Assembly: GCA_964034945.1 (NCBI GenBank)
Contig: OZ035960.1
Location: 85,498,148-85,562,147 of the forward strand
DNA: 64,000 nucleotides
Source of the DNA: Chrysopilus asiliformis
Taxonomy: Eukaryota > Arthropoda > Insecta > Diptera > Rhagionidae
Direction: 5' to 3'
This document shows, piece after piece, positions 1 to 11,900 of the stretch. The position numbers were made by a program, and so were the translations under genes. Positions within the stretch are counted from its first letter, which is position 1. Each line of letters starts with the position of its first letter. A model generated the notes under the pieces. It made no database searches, had not been told where the DNA came from, and saw only the letters and a list, made by a program, of their open reading frames with translations.

Positions 1-1040
1 AAAAAACGATAATGCCACTTTTGTATCGGAAAGATATCATTTTATTAGTAACTTCTAATCCGATTACTGAAATAGTATATATAGAAATCAAATTGGAATT
101 TGGCTTAACATTTTGACTGTCATTTATAGATATTGAAAAATACGTGTATTCCATTGAAAGCGTATAAGATCCATCAAATACGTGCAACAAAAAATTGATT
201 TTAAAAAATCCTCTGGCATTATAAAGGTATATACCCTCCTGCAAGCATTTACATATGCCAAAATAACAATATTTTAAATAAAATTCTGAACAATATTTTA
301 CAACATATATTTATATTGTGGTGTGCTTGGATGGGCTCATTTGGATTTTTGCAGAACATAGCACGCGAAAGTCAACAAATAAATGTATTTATTTAATATT
401 TTTAAACAATTGCAAACTTAAAATCTACACGGTTAGAAAAACTGGGATATTTTTTAAGTCTGCTTTTAGGTTACAGCCGTATTCAAGTCTTAAAAGCTTA
501 CGAAAAAGTTTAAGAATATTTTGTTAAATTGTAATTTTTACTTCTTTAACACACATATGCGACTAAAAGTACACCAAAAATGTAAACAGACGTTATTCAT
601 GATGATAATTAAAGTGAAATTCTATTATTGATTTAACCCCAAATAACTTAAAATCGTAACTATCTAAGTCTGACAATAGCTGTATTTTTTGATGATCCAA
701 TTAAGAGATCTATATGGATCATTTAAAAAACGTACGCGAGTTTATTGTGGGTTTAAATTTGTTTTTAGGCTATATTGTAACCCGTAAGTTGTGGTAATAA
801 CTTTTAAAATCGCAAACCCCATGTAATTCCCAGATAGAATAGGAATAGCTTATTTTTCTCGCCACTAGGTATTTTTCCGTTAATAGTCTTCAAATAGTCT
901 TCATGCAATGGAAATAGTATTCAATATCCATACACCAATGAAGCCAAAGACGCAAGCTGAGATACACACCGAGGGAAATTTTTGATTTCTCATTAAAACG
1001 CAAAATACAGTTGCCCCGACACAACATTTACGGCAGCAGA
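1..1040. other. no recognisable feature
   Basis: AT-rich sequence with only short, unconvincing open frames. I see no TIR pair, no transposase motif and no RNA gene. Confidence 0.5.
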
Positions 1041-1047
1041 TTAGGGG

Positions 1048-2432
1048 AGAGTGGGGTAATTGCGAACACCTAAGGCAAAAATGAAATAAAACAAAACCAG
1101 ATGAAGTTATATAATGTCATTTATTACTTAAAGTTTACTTAAACTTATAAACTTTAAATTTTTAAATTCAACATAGATAAATTTTTAATAGAAAAACAAA
1201 TATTAATGAAACAAAAAAAAACTTGGTTTCCGGGATTCCCCACAGCACGTGGGGTAATTACGGACAGTGTTCTAATTTGTATTTGGTCTCTGTCTTTCTT
1301 TGGTATTTTTGTGGCATCTGAAAGATATTTGAGTAGGTATAAATATTTTTAATTAACAACAAGTTCATGTAGGTACAGAGCAGAAAGCAGAGAACAAGCA
1401 AAGCAAAACTTCCTCATTTATATATAATAGCAATAGTATAGCATATTTTTATTTATTAACAATGATACTAATCAAAATTCATCATTATTACCATCAGCTG
1501 GGGTTACCAACCATACTCTTTTAAGAGTACTAGTACTCTTTTTCGACCCCTGAACTATTATACTCTAACTTTTTTTTAAAAAAGTACTCTTAATACTCTT
1601 TTTTGATGCAGAAATATAATAAAGAAAAACCACTTAAAAATTCAAACATAATAGTCCACTGAACTGATTTATAACATTAAAAAATCAAGTACAATTTTCG
1701 CTGATGATTTGGCATTTTCATATATTGTTTTTTGAAGACGAATTGTAATTGACTGTGATATTGCCTAACTATATTCGCATAGAACACAAAATCGCTTGAA
1801 GAGGTAATACCTTTTCCTTAAGGATATAAATTCGACACACACAGATGAACTCTTAAAAATATGTCAATTTTTATTCTGAATTTTCGCTCATAACGATGTC
1901 GTGGAAAGATTTTTTCAATGGACAGAAGAAATAGGTTAGATGTGCGGAAAAGCTCATGGCTGCTACGGCTGGAGTGGCTGCTATGGGTATTTATTTTTTG
2001 GAAGTTGAAATTCAATTTTGTTCTAGAATGGATTGAATGAAAATGTTAGTCTGCTTATGATTAGTTTGTGGCTACACTAGGACCTAAGTCGAACACGCCC
2101 GTAAAGCACACTGATTTTTTTTGACATTTACAAAAAACGAAGGTCATATTGCCATATTGCCAGAAAAATCGTGTTTTTTAAAGTGACAAAGATCTGAGCA
2201 CAAAATATTGGTCCACATTACCCGCTCCAAAACCAAATTGACTGATTGTGTCAATCTTCACATTTTTCGATTTAAAAAGCCAAAAAATCATCAGATCAGG
2301 ATTTTTAAATTTTACATTTAAAATGTTACGCTTTACTCTTGGATAACCAACTGCTGTTCTTTAAAAAATTCTTAGTTGCCTCATATGAGTAAAAAATAGG
2401 AACGGTGGTCCGCAATACCCGCACTTACTCTA
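1048..2432. mobile_element. possible TIR element, ends of AGAGTGGGGTAATTGCG type
   Basis: The sequence near 1048-1075 (AGAGTGGGGTAATTGCGAAC) recurs in inverted, imperfect form at 2404-2432. A second inverted pair of the same motif lies inside it, at about 1250-1273 and 2212-2227. This suggests one or two old, nested non-autonomous elements. No clean target duplication and no transposase motif is visible. The interval also contains a P-like terminal fragment (1947-2070). Confidence 0.35.
1947..2070 (+). mobile_element. solo terminal fragment of the P-like element
   Basis: About 120 bp match the right end of the P-superfamily element at 55650-59978, up to and including the terminal GTTTGTG. 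The matching internal blocks include the TGCTACGGCT and TGGCTGCTATGGGTATTT segments. No matching left end is visible nearby, so this is a broken or strongly deleted copy. It shows that the family has moved more than once in this genome. Confidence 0.7.
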
Positions 2433-2449
2433 CTTTATTTCATTTCTCC

Positions 2450-3060
2450 TTGAGTGATGAAATTTAGATTTTATGCCGTCCGCATAAGATTCATTTGGAA
2501 TCAACCATGAAATTTTGTCGACGAGCTGGCCGACAGAAGTTAAATTCGATTCAACTTTTTACGACGACAAAGTTGGTCGGTTTGAATGTATACAGAAGGT
2601 GCTATTAGTTTAAAATCTGAATAGTCGCCGTAAATTGTATTCGGGCCTTAACTCAGAAAGCAAATCAGATCATGATCCCGATAAAACTTGGGTTACGAAT
2701 TTGTATGAGAGGTAATCCGGATCCCTGATTGGATCATTAAAAAAATACAGCTAATATTGCATTTTAAGACAAATAGGTGTAAAAATGCCAATACGATGTC
2801 CAACGGTAGTTTTGATACACATTTCGAATTGCAGCAGAAAGTTCTCGTAAAAAGTGCGCAAAAATGGCATTAAAAATCGATAGTGATGTAATTTTGAAAG
2901 TGGTATTTCGGGATGAATTGAAATACATCCGAATTGATAAATATAATTTTTGGATTTTGAAAGCCCCGATAGGCCAATTTATGAGAACGATATTGTGCTT
3001 TCTAGTGAGTTCTGAAAACGATATTGTGTCCTGTGAATTTTAGAAACACTTTGGAAACAG
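2450..3060. other. no recognisable feature
   Basis: AT-rich sequence lying upstream of the decayed coding remnant. No motif or repeat was recognised. Confidence 0.45.
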
Positions 3061-3077
3061 TGCAAATAAAAAATAAA

Positions 3078-3957
3078 CTTTTCAGTCTTTCACAGATTTG
3101 GCATTCCCGAAGGAATAACAGTCAATTTTACAGACCAATCAAACACAGAAAATCCATTTGCAAATGAATTGCAAATCGTATCTAATCACAAGCAGTGTGT
3201 ATGTTTTTTTCCTGAAAATTCGAAATTTGTAAAAATATCTGCTATGAGCACGTAACTTTTTGCACCGAGACTCCATATCTTCGCGCAAATTGTTGAAGGT
3301 CTCGAGAAGGGAAATTTGACATATTTTTTTAGTTTTAGATACTGGAAAACTATTTGAAGGTCAATGGAGGACTCCAAATTTTAAAGGAATATGATGCGAA
3401 GTCCACACTTCTTGACACAACCAGGCGATGTTGAGTTTCGAAAGTACATGATTCAACACAGTGAAGTAGATGGAATTGTATGTCTGCTCTTTATTGTATC
3501 TTTAATGTTTTCCGGTTGTATATGAAAAGTGTCTTACTAAAATTATGTTTATAATTTGCGATTTTATAATCCAAAGAAAAACACCGGATATTTGGCTATT
3601 AAACAAAAAAACGGCAATACGAAGCGGCGAAAATTTGAAGGCCTAGTAGCACCAAAAGCAGGTCCTTCTTCGTCCTGAAACGACCATTTTGAGGAATTAT
3701 CACTGGATGAAGATGATTTGAAATTTTTCAGAAACTGCGTCGTAAAAGAACAGTTAGATATCATTAAAGAAAAGTTGACAAAAACTTCGTCAGTAAGAAA
3801 GGAATTCCTATGCCATCCCGTTGATATCTTTAAGAATTATCCGTTTTTCTTTTTTAATAATGAATTGGTTATATACCCTTTATTCTATTTGAGCAAATTA
3901 TCATATAATGAAGTTGAGTATTTCGAAAAAAATTCAAACACATTAAAACGTGTATGA
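3078..3957 (+). pseudogene. decayed coding remnant of an unknown repetitive protein
   Basis: Three stretches read like protein, in different frames with stops between them. One around 3078-3229 begins with an FGIPEGITVNFTDQ-like block. One around 3365-3430 includes ILKEYDAKSTLLDTTRR. A third at 3718-3957 holds RKEFLCHPVDIFKNYP. Their order resembles an uncharacterised protein that recurs in insect genomes and is probably carried by a transposon. I recognise the pattern only loosely and cannot name the family. No function is proposed, and no TIRs could be tied to it. Confidence 0.35.
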
Positions 3958-4785
3958 CCTCACATAAATAAAACAGTAGTAAAGTTTTTTTTGTTGCTAA
4001 ATATTGTTTGACTTCAATATCCGGTATCCAAACTGTTCGAATAACCTATCGCTTTGACCAAATCGATCAATGATTTTGCAATAATATCTAGTGATAAATA
4101 ACAAACTTATTTGCATTCCCGGTAATTGCACGTTTTGTCAGGCATTCGATCATTTGTTTAAGTCCTTTTACGTTTTTAATATCGAGATTGATTATGCAAT
4201 AAACATTTTTTTTCAATTTTTTTTTGGAATATATATATAAAACAGAAGAAGCAGATAAACAAATAAAGCAACGACTAGAAACGAAAATGTAGTATTTTTT
4301 ACAGTCCTATCCATTTATTACCGTACCACCATACTTTCGTTGAATGCAGGCAAATTTGAAGGCCGTGACTTTGATTTGCTTGCATTCGACGAAAATGTGA
4401 TGGCGCTAATACTATAAAAACTAATCTTTATTTGGAATACAATTTAATCCGTATTGAATTACGTTTTAATTTTATTGTACTAATTTTTAATAAGAAATGT
4501 ATTAAAAACTAATACAACAATTATTAAAAACTAACCCTGTTGACCTAAATATCTGTCAGAATTTTAATGCCAAAAAAACTTAAAAAGTATTATTAAAATA
4601 CTTAAAATCCACAGTTTCCGAGTAGATTTTAATCCTTTTTTGGTGTCTGGTGAATCAACTTTGAGTTTTGAATTATTTTCGATTTATTTGCATGATTGCC
4701 ATAGGTTTCTACCCGCAAACGATATGATTCTGCGGCACTTTTTTTCAAAAAATTGTGATGAAGTAAAACGAGATTTTGATTTCCA
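3958..4785. other. AT-rich sequence, no gene recognised
   Basis: The stretch contains several poly-T and TAATAAAA-rich runs but no protein motif. Confidence 0.4.
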
Positions 4786-4852
4786 TCTGTCTATCTATAT
4801 GTCTGTCTACCTGTATGTCTGTCTATCTGTCTGTCCGTCTGTCCGTGAACAC
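4786..4852. repeat. degenerate (GTCT/GTCC)n microsatellite
   Basis: A tract of CTGTCTAT/CTGTCCGT tetranucleotides. The same GTCY type of repeat lies inside the dispersed family at 22080 and 35480. The surrounding sequence (AATTTGTATAGTTACG) is only loosely like that family. Confidence 0.7.
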
Positions 4853-4974
4853 CATAACTTTCAAAAAGACTGAGCTAGAGATTTGAAAATTTGTATAGTT
4901 ACGTTTCTCGTTAATGGCAAGGCTAAGTTCTTGACCGGCCCAAAATCGTACCATTCCCCCTTGTATTCGGTTCT

Positions 4975-5118
4975 ATATATCTGTGGCAACAAGTCATAAG
5001 GGCCTAAGTCTGTTTTTAGGCTAAGCCAAATTGCTCTGTCTATTAAAGTAAATACAGATCTTTTGATCTTGATCTGAAAATCGACTTAGGCCCTTATGAC
5101 TTGTTACCACAGATATAT
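4975..5118. mobile_element. small MITE, inverted repeat CTGTGGYAACAAGTCATAAG
   Basis: About 40 bp at each end are inverted copies (from CTGTGG at 4981 to CCACAG at 5112), leaving a short AT-rich middle. The termini share the 'AACAAGTCATA' block with the MITE at 26400-26526, so the two may be related. The flanks are ATATAT on both sides, so the exact target duplication cannot be read. Confidence 0.6.
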
Positions 5119-5208
5119 TGACAAAATTTGGTTTCCAAATACAAGACTAATAGCAAAAAAAAACAAATATCGCCCAATCGATCACACTATTCGCGATTTG
5201 CGATTTTT

Positions 5209-6000
5209 TTAACCCTTTCAGTACATATTTTTTTCTATGGGGGTTAAAAATACTATCTATACAAATTAATGATGTTTATACTAAGTTCAGACCGACGCAA
5301 AATCACGTAATTTTGCGAAATGATTTAGATCTTAAACCAAAGTGTTCACACAGAGGTTAGATCATCTTGTTTGACATTTCAACTACAACAATCCTGTATT
5401 TGAGTGTAGGATTGCTATGAATTTTAGTAATATGATGAATAATACAATTCCAAACATCGATCAAATATGTGCAAACAGAATTAGACACTTTAGACGACAA
5501 TGGAAATTATCTGTAATGAAAATAAACAATTATTTTCCATTTCATATCTAATCACATCAAAAACAGGTCCATTTTTTTTTACCCCGCGTAGGTTGTTTAC
5601 TAATATATCCTTTTCGCGTGCGGAACACGGCTTCTTTTTCTTATATCTCCGTCGTTCCAATCCAGCACAAATGTCAAAACTGATGTACTCAAGAGAGCTG
5701 AATGAGTGATGCAGGGTTGAATTCATTGTTTTTGCTTGATTTCGTTCGTAATTTTGTGGAAATTGCATACTTTTAGTGATTTTTGAAAACAGGTTAATGT
5801 ACTGGAAATCTCGTGATTTCGAGCAAGATTTCGTTTAAAATTACGAAAATCTTCAAAATTACGTGATTTTGTGTCGGTCTGAACTTAGTATTAAGCTATT
5901 AGTATTCATTTAAAACAAAAAAAAAATTTTATTTTTCTTAAATTACGTCCACTGTAGTCCAGCTTTTTACTCAAAAAATCAAAATTGGGTCACAAATGCA
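5209..6000. mobile_element. piggyBac-like MITE, split by a later insertion
   Basis: The sequence begins TTAACCCTTTCAGTAC. Ignoring bases 5279-5893, it aligns almost base for base with the uninterrupted copy at 35945-36226, including TCTATGGGGGTTAA and GTCCACTGTAGTCCAGC. The right end differs: where the other copy ends in GGGTTAA, this one runs into a different inverted repeat (6003-6118). Assignment to piggyBac rests on the TTAA/CCC terminus alone. Confidence 0.6.
5279..5890 (-). mobile_element. 612-bp TIR element with TTA target duplication
   Basis: The TIRs read TACTAAGTTCAGACCGACRC and continue into AAAATCACGTAATTTTG. TTA flanks both ends (5276-5278 and 5891-5893). The paralogous MITE at 35945 shows the site without the insertion, which confirms the boundaries. 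A 3-bp TTA duplication fits PIF/Harbinger. An open frame of 92 codons on the minus strand (5490-5768) contains a basic RRRYKKKKPCSAREKDI segment. It may be a remnant of the element's own protein, but I cannot identify it. Confidence 0.8.
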
Positions 6001-6002
6001 TT

Positions 6003-6118
6003 TAACCCTTTCAGTCACCGCGTACACTATAGTGTATACACTTTCTACCAAGTCAAGTTATGAGTTATGGCTTCTGAAAAGTGTGTACACTACAGTGTAC
6101 GTGGTGACTGAAACCGAT
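6003..6118. repeat. inverted repeat with TACACTATAGTGTA palindrome
   Basis: The arms TTTCAGTCACCGCGTACACT and its near-perfect inverse ending GTGACTGAAA are separated by about 50 bp. Each arm holds a shorter palindrome (TACACTATAGTGTA and GTACACTACAGTGTAC). The left arm follows TTAACCC, so it may be a small piggyBac-like element whose right TTAA is lost. Confidence 0.6.
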
Positions 6119-6406
6119 TGTCGCAAAGTCATATTGTCCAAATCGCAATAGATCGCCCAAACTGGCAACCCTGTTCTTGGAGTTCATGGCTTAGCAAGGC
6201 TGCTCTACATGGTTTACCTTAAGTTATTTGTTTAATATTTTAAGCATGTCCGGGATTTTGATCGCTATGTTCGAGGTTTTTTACTCATGAGGCCTAGTTT
6301 TCGAACATTGGTTAATGGCATCCTACACTCGATCCATTAATTTGTCCAATGTTTTGGGTTCGAGCATTCGTCAAGGATTCAAAATTTGAGGTTTTTCAGC
6401 AGACCA

Positions 6407-6678
6407 CACTCAGAAAAATGGAGGCTAACTCGACGACCTACATACGGCGTAATTGGCCTCGGGCAGGCGCGCATTCGCCTGCATGTGGGCAAGTAAAACT
6501 GAGTTGACCTGTGGTCGGAGAAATTCTGAAATTAAGCCACCAGCAGGTGAAGTAGGGCATTGGGAGCTGCACGAGTTGACCTTAGATAGGTTAACTCTGA
6601 CCGCTAGCTGGCTTACAGAAACCTCTGTAAGGTCAGAGTTAACCTGACAAAAAGTTGACCTGGACATTTTTCTGAGTG
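6407..6678. mobile_element. 272-bp MITE with CACTCAGAAAAAT ends
   Basis: The ends CACTCAGAAAAATG and CATTTTTCTGAGTG are perfect inverses. The body is relatively GC-rich and holds a second perfect inverted repeat, AGGTTAACTCTGACC (about 6587-6645). No target duplication longer than CA can be read. The superfamily is unknown. Confidence 0.65.
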
Positions 6679-7850
6679 CATGTTTTCTAAAAAAGAACGA
6701 TCAATTATTAATAAAAATTATGCAAATATTAAAAAATAAAACCAAGAAACATAAAAAAAGAATTATCTCAAATCGATAAAATTTTGAAAACGAATTGACT
6801 ATTCTATACTAATCAATCGAATTCAATACTTTTTGTTACTCGTATAGATTGATTTGTCAATTTCACGGAAATTTGAACTCATTTCATCAGTTTCGGTCAT
6901 CCTGGAATTTTAGAATTGCTTTACAAAACACAAAGTTTCAAGTATCTAACCGACCATCAAATGCTGCTTTTTGCCACTACTTAAGCTATATCACTGGCAC
7001 CATAGTGCAAATATGAATAGCTACACAGCACATAGCATGTTCTAGATATACCGACTAAAAGATAATCCCATAAATAAGTAAAACTTTGGATGGGCAAGTT
7101 GCACTAAATTTTAAACAGAGCGTGAAAAACAAATGACCTTAAGTTCCACCGACCGTCGACGAGTACAGAACAAAATAATACAAAACCAAACCCAAAAAAA
7201 TTGTATGTATTTTATCCAGCATCAAGGATGGTGATTTAACTTTTCAAGAGAAACAAAATTTGTAATTCAATCTTTTCGATTTACTTTGTGTCTACAATGA
7301 AATTCCCAACTATAAAATGGTATTATAGAAATGTAAGCTGCATGGAATAGATGTGTAATCTTACTATGGTCAAGAATTCGAATTGAAAAGCCGAAATTTA
7401 TATACATTTCTGTACTGTTTCATTAAGTAAATTTTTGGTTACTGATGTGGTTAAATATACTATCTAGATATTTATAATATTAAATTATTTATCTTGCATT
7501 CACATGCAGTTCATTCCCCTTATCCGAATTAAATAAAAACACTCACTTTAAAAATGATAATATAAGAATCAGGATCATATGTAGTTTTCCTTAGAAATTA
7601 TTTTTCAAGTTTTTTTTTGTTTTTCACACATTTTGCAATAAAATTCCAATTCTGATTTGTTAGTTTATTACCTATGAACTCAAGAACGGCGAGACGGAAT
7701 TTTATGAAACCCCAAAGTTAAATTAATGATATATGTACATTGAAAGCTCATTTGGGAGCTCATGCGCTCGAAATTTTTGGACTGGTTTTGGGATGAGTCT
7801 GTTTATCAGAACAGTTTCAATATTCTTACTGCGAATTCGGTAATGGAATT
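6679..7850. other. no recognisable feature
   Basis: AT-rich single-copy-looking sequence. I see no motif, TIR or repeat in it. Confidence 0.4.
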
Positions 7851-7859
7851 GTCAGCCGA

Positions 7860-8192
7860 TGCAAGGTGCCCGCAAAGGAAGCTTCCTCTCTCTACAACCG
7901 GCTTCCGGTATTGGCCTGCCGTAATGTCTCTCGCCAGAGGTTCCAGTCATGTGCCGATGTTCTCCAGTTTTGCATCCCAATTCTCTTTGCGTCCTAGTCA
8001 ACGTCGTCTTGCTATCTGAGGTTGGGTCTTCCTCGTCGCCGCAGAAGCTTTCCGAGCCGGGTCATGGCCAGTCCACCAGAGTCTGTTGTGTCTTATTAGT
8101 TTGACTACGGGTACGTCATGAGAGCTTCCACTGTACAGTAAAACTTTGGTTCGTGAACTTAATGCATTTCCGAGACGTTGACTCTGCTGCAT
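7860..8192 (-). pseudogene. fragment of a non-LTR retrotransposon ORF2 C-terminus
   Basis: On the minus strand the frame reads RHNRLWWTGHDPARKASAAT followed by TQPQIARRR. This resembles the 'LRWAGHVARM...GRPRKRW' segment near the end of RTE- and Jockey-like reverse transcriptase proteins. After a frame change the downstream DNA still reads like the following 'W....ARDR..W' part. The composition (close to 50% GC) differs from the surroundings. It is short, frameshifted and non-functional. The assignment is by pattern only. Confidence 0.45.
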
Positions 8193-8317
8193 CAGGTTTC
8201 AATATCAGCTACAACTGATTTTTTTTTTCAGAAAAAAAATTCATAATATCCATGAAAAACTTTATACAGTCTTTAAAAATTTTGGCGTGTTTGAGAACCA
8301 ATGAAGTGTGTTAGAAC

Positions 8318-9037
8318 CAGTGTTGTGCCGCGTAATCTACGTGATGTAGACTACACCATTGTCTACGCGTAGACTATTACTGTAGACAATGGTATATTCT
8401 CTACGCTTAGACAATGTAGAGAATTAATAAAATAAAGGATAGCTGATTTAGTTTTAAAATCTCATTTTCTTCATTTTCTTCAATTAATTTTAACATAAAA
8501 AAGCATAATTTCCAGGAAGCAATCGCCAAATGCTGTACATGAGAACTTCGAAGCAAATGGCAATTCTAATTCTATGCATGTAATCTAAGCGGATTTTTTT
8601 TAATTTTTTGCACTGCAGGAAAAAAGCGGAGTATTTGTTGTAGGTCTTGATTAAATCAAAGCCCAGCTCTTTAAATGCTTTGTTTTTTAGCCTTCCTGCC
8701 ATATTTAAAAAAAACACGATTTCACTGTGGTCACGTACTCACTGCATAAAACGATAGGAAATAAGGTTAGATTGATTCCCATACAAGCGAAAAAGACAAT
8801 AAAGGCACGGCGCTGGTGCCGCTGAGGAGCCCAGTTAGCGAGTTTTCGTATAAATTTAACTCTTTAGGGACAGCTGCGCCTCGCTATTTCTTGTAATTGG
8901 CCATTTCCTATATAGTATATGAGAAAGTCTACATTGTCTACGCAAAGTCGACATTGTCTACCCCAAATCTATTGTCTACGATATTGTCTACACTGAAATG
9001 TAGACAATTAAAGTCTACGCGTAGAGGAACAACACTG
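8318..9037. mobile_element. non-autonomous hAT element with TSD GTTAGAAC
   Basis: The 720-bp element has ends CAGTGTTGTGCC and, inverted, CAGTGTTGTTCC, both of classic hAT form. It is flanked by the perfect 8-bp duplication GTTAGAAC (8310-8317 and 9038-9045). Subterminal DNA on both sides is full of short GTCTACG/ATTGTCTAC units, including the palindrome GTCTACGCGTAGAC. These are probably the transposase binding sites. A 75-codon open frame on the minus strand (8490-8717) has no recognisable domain. Confidence 0.9.
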
Positions 9038-9091
9038 GTTAGAACCTATGACAAAAAATTCGATACTTTAATGAAGAGCGTATATATTTCA

Positions 9092-9140
9092 TAAACTCAT
9101 AAAAAATTTATGAGAATTTCATAAAAAATTTATGAGAAAA
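9092..9140. repeat. two tandem ATAAAAAATTTATGAGAA units
   Basis: Two direct copies of a roughly 22-bp, partly palindromic unit lie next to each other. Nothing else is attached to them. Confidence 0.6.
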
Positions 9141-9249
9141 TCTCATTCGTCCATCGTGAAAAATCATAAAAATTTGGATGTTACAAAACCTTGATTTTCG
9201 CCGTGAATCCTGCTCATGAGGATTCATAAGGAAAACGCAAATATCCTTT

Positions 9250-9545
9250 CTTCAGTTTTTTCCGCGAAAAATTGGCATTATAGTATTTTCGGGGTCCTTG
9301 ATCACGAATCCGGTGTTACAATTTCAAAGTTCGCAACCAAATTACCTGCAAGGATAGTCCATTTTCTCTCGGAAAAATATGATATTTGTGGGTTTTCGGG
9401 ATCGCTAATCACGGATCTGGTGTTAGACTAATTCGATACGAAAGTCCTGCAAGGACAAGTTTTTAAGTTCTTTCCGTTTTTTCTTGGTATTGTAAATCTT
9501 ATACAAAAAAATTTGACCTGGTCCCGACAGATATGCAAGCTAGTG
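9250..9545 (-). repeat. dispersed repeat with TAGCTTGCATA terminus and ~120-bp units
   Basis: Two diverged copies of the ~121-bp unit also seen at 12185-12570 and 23035-23590 ('GATCACGAATCCGG ... CCTGCAAGGA') lie here in inverted orientation. They end at ATGCAAGCTAGT, the inverse of the family's ACTAGCTTGCAT terminus. I cannot place the family in a named class. Confidence 0.55.
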
Positions 9546-10820
9546 TATTATATAATTATCGATTAAAATTTTAAAACTAAAATAGCTCACAGAAATTTTG
9601 TGTATTGCGGTTGGAGAGATTTGTGAGCCACTTACGCGCCTTTGATTATGTGCAGATCACACAAGGCTAATAGATTCAGTATATAATAGTATGTTCTGTC
9701 AAAAAACTATAAATTCCAGTTTGAATAACGGGTAAGAAAACTAGTTGTATATATAGAAAAATATATAAATAAAGTTTTCAAACATATTTTATATCCATTT
9801 ACATTAATTACAATTTTTTTTGTCTCTGGAATTGTGATTTTTTTTCAATTCTAACACTTAACTTTACATGAAGGTAAAACTCTGAAACAGCTGAAACCCT
9901 TATAAGATCCTAATTGATAAATGACAATCTCTAATTGAGTTTGTTTTCCATGGCGTTATGTAGTCAACATGCCTGCCATACGCTCTGATGTCTACCCAAG
10001 ACCTTTAATGAAAATTGTAAAAGCTATCACATGGGGTGCCGTCTTATGATAAAGAGACACCCAAGCATACGATATTTATCTATGTATGAAACATACATAT
10101 TTAAGATCCTCGTGGATCCTTGAAATTGACATTAATCTATTTTACTTTAAAATTGCTTCACAGCTAAACGTACTTAAATCTCGTCATGTTCGTTCTGTGG
10201 TGTTAGCGAGTATTTTTGTATGAGATACTCATGTCTACAGGCCAAAAGAAAATTAATTTTGTTGTAAATAGGTAGGCATCAGGAAGTGTTATACTTATAT
10301 ACGTATATTTTTTTAATGAGATAGATACTCTTCTGGTAAGATTTATATCTATGAACATGCAGTCAATTCACACATACCCATATAAATATGATTAATTCTT
10401 CTACTCACGTTGCATCTCCAAATCGTTGAAAACATGCTGAAATTGAGTTGTTGCCCATCATTTCATCACACTGTGTACACATCTGAATATTCCTTAATTT
10501 ATACGTAAAGTTGTTTGATGTTTATTCGATGTTGATGTAAGAGTAATTGAGCGAAAAACTTTCCATTATTATAATTATATAATAAAGTACAGATGTCAAG
10601 ACCAGAATTTCACACTTGAAAAAACAAATCAAAGAAAATTTTCTTTTATACGAATACGTACCTGAATATTTATCTATCCCAATTTAATTTGTTGGACGTC
10701 TTGTGATTTTTTTAGAATCTTCTACTGCAGAAAATATAAATTTGGTGTTTTTGACTAAACTTGGGGTTTAAAAATCTGAGAAAAATATATTTACGTTATC
10801 CTTACGGGATTTTTCCTACC
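9546..10820. other. no recognisable feature
   Basis: AT-rich stretch without gene, TIR pair or array that I can see. Confidence 0.4.
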
Positions 10821-10834
10821 CTGAGGTTCAAAAC

Positions 10835-11373
10835 CTTCTCAAACCTAAACATAACAAAAGCTATAATTGCCCATCTGGCAATTATTGAAAACCCGTATGG
10901 TGATATTCGTATCAAAATTCGAACAGTTGTACCAAAATTCCACTTTGAAGTCAAACTTTCCAATAAGATTTTTTTAAATTTATTCCGTATGGGGGTTTTA
11001 TGTAGAATCATATCCTAAATAACTTTTGTTCTTGGACTTTTTTGATAAGATGCACCGTTTTTGAGATATTCACAAAAAACGATTTCGTTCGTATGGGGGG
11101 TACCCCCCCTAATGGTCCATTTTTGCCCATTAACGAACCTAACCTTGCATTTTACGAAAAACCAATCTGCGCAAAATTTCAAGTCTCTAGCTCAATCCGT
11201 GCTCCCGCAATCCGCGCCACAGACGGACGGACGGACGGACATGCTAAATTCAACTTTTTTTTATCATTCTAAACACACTGGTGTAATTCATTTTTGTGTG
11301 TGATGACGGGCTCTTGGCGTTACAAACGGTAAGGCAAATCTAATATACCCTTTGGTTTCACCATACGGGTATA
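10835..11373 (+). mobile_element. GTCY-family dispersed repeat, copy 1
   Basis: The family runs from a small hairpin (AATTGCCCATCTGGCAATT) through a conserved body to an ACCATACGGGTATAAAAAG end. It carries a (GACG)n/(GTCY)n microsatellite about 150 bp from that end. The body includes GGTACCCCCCC and TGGTCCATTTTTGCCCATTA. Other copies lie at 21945-22550 (inverted), 28829-28940 (end only) and 35345-35915 (inverted). A terminal hairpin plus internal GTCY repeat recalls the mini-me/DINE-1 (Helentron-like) repeats of flies. That link is an inference. Confidence 0.65.
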
Positions 11374-11627
11374 AAAAGCAAAAAAATATATTAACAAAAA
11401 AAAACCTTTAAAACTATTAGCGTTATCCTGACAGAACCTTTCCCCAAATTCAAAATCGGCAATTTAGAAAAACACCCCGATGCTAATTTTCTCAAAAAAG
11501 TGATAAATAGGATTTTCCGAACATGCTTATAGAGCTTTTTCGACAGAAAATTTCAACATCAAATTAGAGATATTCAACCTCGAAAACCTACTAATGCTAA
11601 CTTTCCCGAGAAAATGGGAAAATTGAT

Positions 11628-11709
11628 ATTCCCGTTATTAAAATATTCCCGTTAATAAAATATTCCCGTTATTAAAATATTCCCATTATTAAAATATTCC
11701 CGTTATTCT
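11628..11709. repeat. tandem 17-bp repeat, about five units
   Basis: The unit ATTCCCGTTATTAAAAT repeats four times with single-base changes and then breaks off within a fifth copy. Confidence 0.9.
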
Positions 11710-11900
11710 AACAAAACCCACCGTTTTGTCTTTTCAAGTTTCAAAACCAAATTTCTGACTAATGAGCCCAAAAACCTCAAAAAAATATCTAATACAAACA
11801 GCACATGACTTTCTTATACAAAATCTACGTTTGTGCACAATTTACACTATAACCCGACGAATAAAATCGATTATAAAAAAAATAAAAATAAAAATTTAAA

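Noticed and set aside
1516..1605. TACTCTTTTAAGAGTACTAGTACTC palindromic cluster as an element end
   Set aside because: Short, AT-rich repeats of one motif without any partner end or target duplication.
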